The notes under the pieces: model-generated | Database searches by the model: none | Told to the model about the DNA's origin: nothing | The model's input: the letters and a program-made list of their open reading frames with translations, nothing else | Part shown: piece by piece, positions 59,458-64,000 of the stretch | Layout of the letters: each line of letters opens with the position of its first letter | How positions within the stretch are numbered: position 1 is the first letter of the stretch | Translations under genes and position numbers: made by a program | Assembly: GCA_964549445.1 (NCBI GenBank) | Contig: CAZJVS010000019.1 | Location: forward strand, 23,003-87,002 | DNA length: 64,000 nt | Source: SpSt-539 sp964549445 | GTDB lineage: Bacteria; Planctomycetota; Phycisphaerae; UBA1845; UTPLA1 | Direction: 5' to 3'

Positions 59458-61731
59458 TCAGTTCTCCTTCCGCTCCTCGCCGATCTCCCCCACGTCACCC
59501 AGCGTCGCCTCGCTGATCTGCTCCTCGCCGTCGAACACGGCCACCGCATATCGATACGGCCCCTTCGTGTCCGGCAACTCGTTGTAAGGCACCAGAATTC
59601 GAATCGACTCCGACGTCGTGTCCCCGTTCGGCGTAAACCCACGGAACGCGAAGAGCTGCCCCCGCGGATCCGAAAACAGCTTGGACCGCGCCATCACGCG
59701 TCGATAATCCGGCCCGAGGAAATTCGCCCCGACCTTGCACAGCCGCCCCTTCGCGTTCGCGATATCGAATCGCGCCGTCAGGCGCATGCAGTCGCGCCCG
59801 TCCGGTCCTTTGACATGGTGCTCGACGCTCACATTCACGTCCTTCGCCACGCTGAACTGATTCGCCGGTCCCGGCCCCGGCCCCCGCTCGCCGCTCGGCG
59901 GTCGCGGAGGCGCGTTGCCCGCGTAGAACCGCCCCTCATACCGCCCGGTCGAGATTTCATTCCGCCCGTCCAGAACGGCCATCACAAATGTGTAGTCGTC
60001 CTCGCCGGGCGGCAGTTGGTCGTACGGCACAAACAACGCGAGATCGCGGATGTGATCGGGATCGCGGACCGGCGTGAAGTCCGCTCGCGCCATGAGCTGC
60101 TTCGCCGCATTGGCGTACTCCTCGCTGAGCGCCGGAACGTTTTCGCCGCGCTTGTTCAGTATCGTCGCCTTCGCGCTGCATAGCCGTTCCCGCGCCCCGC
60201 GAATCTCGATCGTCGCAAAGATGACGAAGCCCGGCCGCCCCTGCCGATCGCGCATCCCGTGCTGGACATCCGCACTGAGAATCGTCGCGCTCGGACCTGC
60301 CGCCGGACCGTCCGGCTGCTCGTCGGGCAGCTTCTCCAGCATCTGCGTGGTCGCCGCGTTTCCGAGGTCCATCGACATCACCAGCCGCTTGAACTCCCGC
60401 GCGTCGAACCGTTGATTCGCCATCCCCTGCTGCATGAAACGCAGAAACGTCAATCCCTTTTGCAGTCGAGTGCGCAGGTCCGGGTCAATGCTCGAGCTCT
60501 CAATCGCGCGCTCGATGTCCCTTGCGGCAGAGTCGATATACATCCGAACCTGCTCGAACACCGCCGCGTCGTTGCGGTCGGTCCCGCGCCGCGCCAGCTC
60601 CGAGCTGGCGAACGCCCGAAACAGCTCCACGCGCACGAGCCCGCGCTTCGCCAGCGCGTCGCCCCAGTCCGGCCGTCGCAGGATCACCTGGTTGAAATCT
60701 TCCAGCGCCCCGTCGAAGTCCTTGCGACCCGCCTTCGACATGCCGCGCCCGTAGTACGCGTCCGCGTCGTTCGAATCGCGCTCGATCAGCGTCGTGAAGC
60801 ACTTCTCCGCCTCGGCGTACTTCTCCTGTTCGTTGAGGATTTGTCCCTTGGAGTACAGCGCGCCACTCGGCGCGTACCCCAGCGCCAGAGCCCGATCGAA
60901 CTCGCGCACCGCGTCGTCCAACTTCCCCTCGTTGTCGTACGTCACGCCGCGCAGGTAGTGCGCCTCACTATTCTCCGGATGCCGCTCCAGTACGTAGTCC
61001 AGATCCTTCGCCGCTTCGCCGTATTGGCTAAGTCGACCGTACGTCCGCGACCGCAACAGTCGCCCTTCCACGTCGCCCGGCCGCCAGCGAAGCAGCCAGT
61101 CCAGCGAAACCAGCACGCCCGTCAGGTCGCCCGCCGAATACTGCCGGTTCGCCGTCGCTTTCGCGTCGCTGATCAGTTTCTCGAAGTACGCAAACGCCGC
61201 ACCGCCTGCCGCAACCAAGACCACCCCGGCGACAACCGCCCGTCGCACCCACCGCCGCGGCCGACGCACCCGCCGCGCTCGTTCCTTCCACGCCTCGTTG
61301 TCTTTTCCTCCGCCTCCCGTCGTCCGCCGCTCGATCCCCTCGATCAGCCGATCCATGACGGCATCGACGTCGCCGCTCGCCGGCAGCGCCACCGCCGTCG
61401 CGCTGCCCACCGCCTGCTGCCACTTCGGCTGCCGCTCGCCAAACTCGTCGTACGTAATCCCCGCCAGCACCGGCACGAACGGCTTGTGGCATTCGTGTGC
61501 CCGCACCACTTCCTTGTCGATCTGGTCCGACGTGATCGCCATCGGCGACAGCATCAGCAGGAACGCCTTGCATTGCTCGATGTTCCGCCGCGTTTCGAGG
61601 AGGTAATCATCTCCCGCCGCGACGTCCTTCTGGTATCTCCACGTCGAGTACCCCGCCGAATTCAGCCCGCGCGCAATCTCGTCGACGAGTTCCCCATCTT
61701 CTTCGACGTAGCTGATGAAGACGTCCGCCAT
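59458..61731 (-). CDS. TIR domain protein with TM helix, TPR repeats and twin C-terminal domains
   Basis: A 757-residue protein. Residues 1-135 are a TIR domain (DVFISYVEEDGELVDEIARGL, LLMLSPMAITSDQIDKEVV); Glu74 is the best candidate for the NAD-cleaving glutamate. One TM helix (163-183) follows a basic stretch. Residues about 190-450 hold TPR repeats (PENSEAHYLRGVTYDNEG, ALGYAPSGALYSKGQILNEQ). The C-terminal part has two copies of a beta-rich domain of about 115 residues, each ending in FVPYDQLP or LVPYNELP, then YTFVMAVLDG or YRYAVAVFDG. First gene of the TIR-RyR-membrane operon. Confidence 0.88.
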   Translation of the reverse strand: MADVFISYVEEDGELVDEIARGLNSAGYSTWRYQKDVAAGDDYLLETRRNIEQCKAFLLMLSPMAITSDQIDKEVVRAHECHKPFVPVLAGITYDEFGERQPKWQQAVGSATAVALPASGDVDAVMDRLIEGIERRTTGGGGKDNEAWKERARRVRRPRRWVRRAVVAGVVLVAAGGAAFAYFEKLISDAKATANRQYSAGDLTGVLVSLDWLLRWRPGDVEGRLLRSRTYGRLSQYGEAAKDLDYVLERHPENSEAHYLRGVTYDNEGKLDDAVREFDRALALGYAPSGALYSKGQILNEQEKYAEAEKCFTTLIERDSNDADAYYGRGMSKAGRKDFDGALEDFNQVILRRPDWGDALAKRGLVRVELFRAFASSELARRGTDRNDAAVFEQVRMYIDSAARDIERAIESSSIDPDLRTRLQKGLTFLRFMQQGMANQRFDAREFKRLVMSMDLGNAATTQMLEKLPDEQPDGPAAGPSATILSADVQHGMRDRQGRPGFVIFATIEIRGARERLCSAKATILNKRGENVPALSEEYANAAKQLMARADFTPVRDPDHIRDLALFVPYDQLPPGEDDYTFVMAVLDGRNEISTGRYEGRFYAGNAPPRPPSGERGPGPGPANQFSVAKDVNVSVEHHVKGPDGRDCMRLTARFDIANAKGRLCKVGANFLGPDYRRVMARSKLFSDPRGQLFAFRGFTPNGDTTSESIRILVPYNELPDTKGPYRYAVAVFDGEEQISEATLGDVGEIGEERKEN

Positions 61732-61791
61732 GTGCCGGCCCCATCTTACTCATCCGCCGCGCGACCGGAAGTGCGCCGCCGCCCCCGCCGA

Positions 61792-62163
61792 CTAGCCGAA
61801 GCCCCGTTCCTCGAGATCGTCCTCATCTAGGCCGAAATGATGTCCGACTTCGTGCAACACCGTCACCGCCACCTGCCGCACCAGTTCCTCCCGCGTCCGA
61901 CACATTCGCTCCAGGTTTCGCTGGTACACGACGATCCGATCCCCAAGCCGCGCGTCCTCGACACTCCGCTCCGTCAGCGGCGTGCCGAAGTACGCCCCCA
62001 GCAGCTCATCCCGCCGGCGAACTCCCAATTCTCGAAGCTCGTCCGCCGTCGGTTCGTCCGCCACGTCAATCGCAACGCCCTCCAGATACTCCCGCAAATC
62101 CTCTGGAATCGACGCGATCGCCTCGCTCACGACCGCCCCAAACTCGTCCGCCGTCATCCGCAT
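61792..62163 (-). CDS. small zincin-like metallopeptidase family protein
   Basis: A 123-residue protein with the zinc-site motif HEVGHHFG near its C-terminus and the family-typical DRIVVYQRNLERMC and TVLHEVGHHFGLDEDDL. It belongs to the small single-domain zincin family often of about 120-130 residues. The ATG is chosen at the start of the conserved region. The gap to the TIR gene start is about 60 bases, so a shared promoter with the TIR operon is possible. Confidence 0.88.
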   Translation of the reverse strand: MRMTADEFGAVVSEAIASIPEDLREYLEGVAIDVADEPTADELRELGVRRRDELLGAYFGTPLTERSVEDARLGDRIVVYQRNLERMCRTREELVRQVAVTVLHEVGHHFGLDEDDLEERGFG

Positions 62164-62243
62164 CGTCGTTCGCCGCTCCTTGTCCTTCCCGCACTTTAGA
62201 ATAACCTCCACCCCGATATCGTGTCTGATCAAAGGAGTTACCG

Positions 62244-63248
62244 ATGTTCTCTGTCCGTCCGCTGACTGTTACCGCCGCGCTCGCAATCGCCTCTTCGCTC
62301 GGATGCTCTCCCTCCGGCGGCTATCGCATCACCCCGGTCCCCGCTGACCAGACCCTCGAAGAGCGCGTCGTTCTCCGCGAAGGCGGACTCCTCAACGACA
62401 AGATCGTCTTCATCGACATTCAAGGCACGATCGAAGACGACATCGAAACCGGCCTCCTCGGGCCCACGGGCGAAAACCCCGTCGCACTCCTGTCTGAGAA
62501 ACTCGAACGCGCCGAACACGACTCGAAGGTCAAAGCCGTCATCCTTCGCATCAACTCCCCCGGTGGCACCGTCACCGCCAGCGACATCATGTACCAGGAG
62601 ATCCTCCACTTCCGCACAACGACCAAGAAGCCCGTCATCGCCCTGTTTCTCGACGTCGCCGCCAGCGGCGCCTACTACGCCGCCTGCGCCGCCGATCAAA
62701 TCGTCGCCGAGCGAACCACCATTACCGGCAGCATCGGCGTCATCATGCAAACCGTCTCGTTCGCCGGGACGCTCGACAAAATTGGCGTAAAAACCGATGC
62801 CATCACCTCCGGCCCCATGAAAGACGCCGGCTCCCCCCTCCGCGACATGACCCCTAAGGAGCGCCAATACTTCCAGGCAATCATCGACAACCTCTACGCC
62901 CGCTTCGTCGAGGTCGTCCAAACGGGCCGCCCCGCTATTCCGACAGAGAAAATCCACGGGATCGCCGATGGCCGGGTCTATACCGCCCCCCAGGCCCTCG
63001 AAAACGGCCTGATTGACCGCATTGGCACCCTCCGGGACGCTTTTGCAATTGCAAAAGAAAAATCCGGCCTGAAGCAAGCTAATGGGGTGATGTACGCCCG
63101 ACCGTTACACTGGAAGGGCTCGGTTTACGCCGAAGCCCCCCCCTTGGTTCCGGCCAAAGGAGGCCTAACTGTGAATTTGCTGAACATTTATGGACCGCGG
63201 GGCTGGACAAACACCCCCCGTTTTCTGTATCTTTGGTCACTAGAATAA
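62244..63248 (+). CDS. sppA: S49-family signal peptide peptidase SppA-like lipoprotein
   Basis: A 334-residue short-form SppA. The N-terminus is a lipoprotein signal (AIASSLGC). The S49 core has VKAVILRINSPGGTVTASD, nucleophile Ser in DVAASGAYYAA, TTITGSIGVI and the general-base Lys in GPMKDAGSP. It should degrade leftover signal peptides at the membrane. AAAGGAG precedes the ATG. Near the 3' end AAAGGAGG is followed by an in-frame GTG and then a short GC hairpin plus TTTT inside the last codons. Confidence 0.9.
   Translation: MFSVRPLTVTAALAIASSLGCSPSGGYRITPVPADQTLEERVVLREGGLLNDKIVFIDIQGTIEDDIETGLLGPTGENPVALLSEKLERAEHDSKVKAVILRINSPGGTVTASDIMYQEILHFRTTTKKPVIALFLDVAASGAYYAACAADQIVAERTTITGSIGVIMQTVSFAGTLDKIGVKTDAITSGPMKDAGSPLRDMTPKERQYFQAIIDNLYARFVEVVQTGRPAIPTEKIHGIADGRVYTAPQALENGLIDRIGTLRDAFAIAKEKSGLKQANGVMYARPLHWKGSVYAEAPPLVPAKGGLTVNLLNIYGPRGWTNTPRFLYLWSLE
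63198..63224 (+). terminator. weak hairpin with T run inside the sppA 3' end
   Basis: CGGGG (63198-63202) can pair with CCCCG (63216-63220) and is followed by TTTT. The stem is only 5 bases and lies before the stop codon, so termination is doubtful. Confidence 0.3.
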
Positions 63249-63398
63249 GTAGCAGCGATGGCGAGGGTTCCCGGACTCGCCCGACCACGGATGGCGCGAC
63301 AGGTGTTTACGCCATTACGCATGTCGCGAAAAAGGGCAGTTCTGGTTTCGTTATCCTCGTTATCGCGGGCTTAGTGGCCTAGAGGCCCGGAAGTCCGC

Positions 63399-64000
63399 AT
63401 GCCACTGAAGGTCGTCTGTCAACGGTGCCGCGCGGCGCTCGTATTACACGATGCGTTCGCCGGGGCAACGTGCCGCTGCAAGCATTGCGGCTGCGCGATG
63501 GATGTACCAGCGCCGGCTCGCGCCGTCGCTCAACCAACGACACGACCCACCCGCCCGAGACTCTTGTCCGAAGCAGCCGCAGCCCGCGTTCAACGCGCAG
63601 CGCCAGGCGTTGCCGCAGCGACGGTCGTCGGTGCCGCCGGTGCAGCGGTTGTGGTCGCAAAGCCGAAACTCGCGATCGCCGCCACGCTGCTCTCAAAGTG
63701 GTGGATTGCCGTCAGCGCCGGCGCGATCGTAACGGCCGCCTCAGTCGGAACGGTTGGCTTGGTTCGCAAGTACGACGCCACGAAGCGCGCGGCGACCCAG
63801 CTCGTGCTCACCGAAACCGGCGACGACTTCCTCGACACCGCCGCCGAAGGACAGGATGCGATTCGCATCGCGCGCTGGCCCGCCCCGCCCAAGGCCATCC
63901 AAACCTATCTCTCGCAAGACATGAGCGACGGCAGCATCGCCTGGGTCATCGACACCAGCAAAAACGTCGCCCCCTATTACGGCACCCTCACGCGGCTCAC
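63399..64000 (+). CDS. zinc-ribbon membrane protein, 3' end missing
   Basis: The first 200 codons of a gene that runs off the right edge. The N-terminus is a small zinc ribbon (CQRCRAALVLHD, CRCKHCGC), followed by a Pro/Ala/Arg-rich linker, two hydrophobic stretches (GVAAATVVGAAGAAVVVA, WWIAVSAGAIVTAASVGTVGLV) and the start of a soluble domain (SIAWVIDTSKNVAPYYG). Short zinc ribbons of this kind before TM segments are common in Planctomycetota. A VWA-like continuation (VIDTSKN) is possible. Confidence 0.7.
   Translation, partial: MPLKVVCQRCRAALVLHDAFAGATCRCKHCGCAMDVPAPARAVAQPTTRPTRPRLLSEAAAARVQRAAPGVAAATVVGAAGAAVVVAKPKLAIAATLLSKWWIAVSAGAIVTAASVGTVGLVRKYDATKRAATQLVLTETGDDFLDTAAEGQDAIRIARWPAPPKAIQTYLSQDMSDGSIAWVIDTSKNVAPYYGTLTRL

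Noticed and set aside
63170..63248. 25-codon GTG-started frame at the sppA 3' end with AAAGGAGG just upstream and a hairpin plus TTTT inside it.
   Set aside because: It is in frame with sppA and fully inside it. The ribosome-site-like sequence also encodes KGG, so an independent peptide cannot be argued from sequence.

Overview
The window looks like chromosomal DNA of a high-GC, Gram-negative-type anaerobe or facultative anaerobe. A member of the Planctomycetota or a close relative is the best guess. That guess is inference from the RHS tip style (RDPIGEIGGRNLF...DPTGL), the short CRCKHC zinc ribbon at the right edge, the density of doubled-CXXCH multiheme cytochromes, and the ResB/CcsA (system II) haem maturation genes. 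No rRNA or tRNA was recognised, so the phylum is not proven.

Layout. (1) About 1-9.5 kb, minus strand: a group 3b-type [NiFe] hydrogenase operon. In order of transcription it holds an N-terminally truncated hypF, hypC, hypD, hypE, a receiver-only regulator, a RegB-like sensor kinase, then hydB-hydG-hydD-hydA (hydA runs off the left edge). (2) About 9.7-20.1 kb: malic enzyme, a globin-coupled histidine kinase with an NtrC-type sigma-54 activator, a lone receiver protein, a 2-oxoacid:ferredoxin oxidoreductase encoded as two fused polypeptides, a DUF4405-like membrane protein and a PLP-dependent C-S lyase. (3) About 21-51 kb, plus strand: a continuous electron-transfer island. It holds cytochrome c maturation genes, twelve multiheme c-type cytochromes carrying about 123 haem-binding motifs by my hand count, a Rieske/cytochrome b6/subunit IV complex, two OmcA/MtrC-like decahaem lipoproteins with collagen-like spacers, an outer-membrane beta-barrel candidate and two NHL-repeat lipoproteins. 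(4) About 51.4-54.2 kb: a small tRNA-binding protein, an RHS C-terminal fragment with a hydrolase-like tip, a putative immunity protein and a duplicated RHS scrap. (5) About 54.3-58 kb, minus strand: a transglutaminase-STAS fusion, an alpha-E protein and a circularly permuted ATP-grasp protein. (6) 58.0-61.7 kb, minus strand: a three-gene TIR-TPR / RyR / multi-TM membrane protein operon resembling nucleotide-signalling conflict systems. (7) The right end holds a zincin, an S49 peptidase and a truncated zinc-ribbon membrane protein.

How the genes may work together. Six sequences match the sigma-54 -24/-12 element with correct GG-GC spacing. They lie in front of malic enzyme, the lone receiver, the oxidoreductase operon, resB and both OmcA/MtrC-like genes. 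Two of them (resB and the second decahaem gene) match the consensus exactly. The only sigma-54 activator in the window is the NtrC protein paired with the globin-coupled kinase. The simplest model is that gas or redox sensing through that pair switches on carbon supply (malate to pyruvate to acetyl-CoA plus reduced ferredoxin) together with a quinol-to-outside cytochrome conduit. The regulon is a hypothesis built from promoter matches.

Most unusual items: the TIR/RyR/membrane operon, the sigma-54 regulon, three paralogous 15-motif cytochromes with odd first and last haem sites, an OmcE-like filament-cytochrome candidate cluster, a HypF reduced to its Kae1-like half, and a transglutaminase-STAS fusion.
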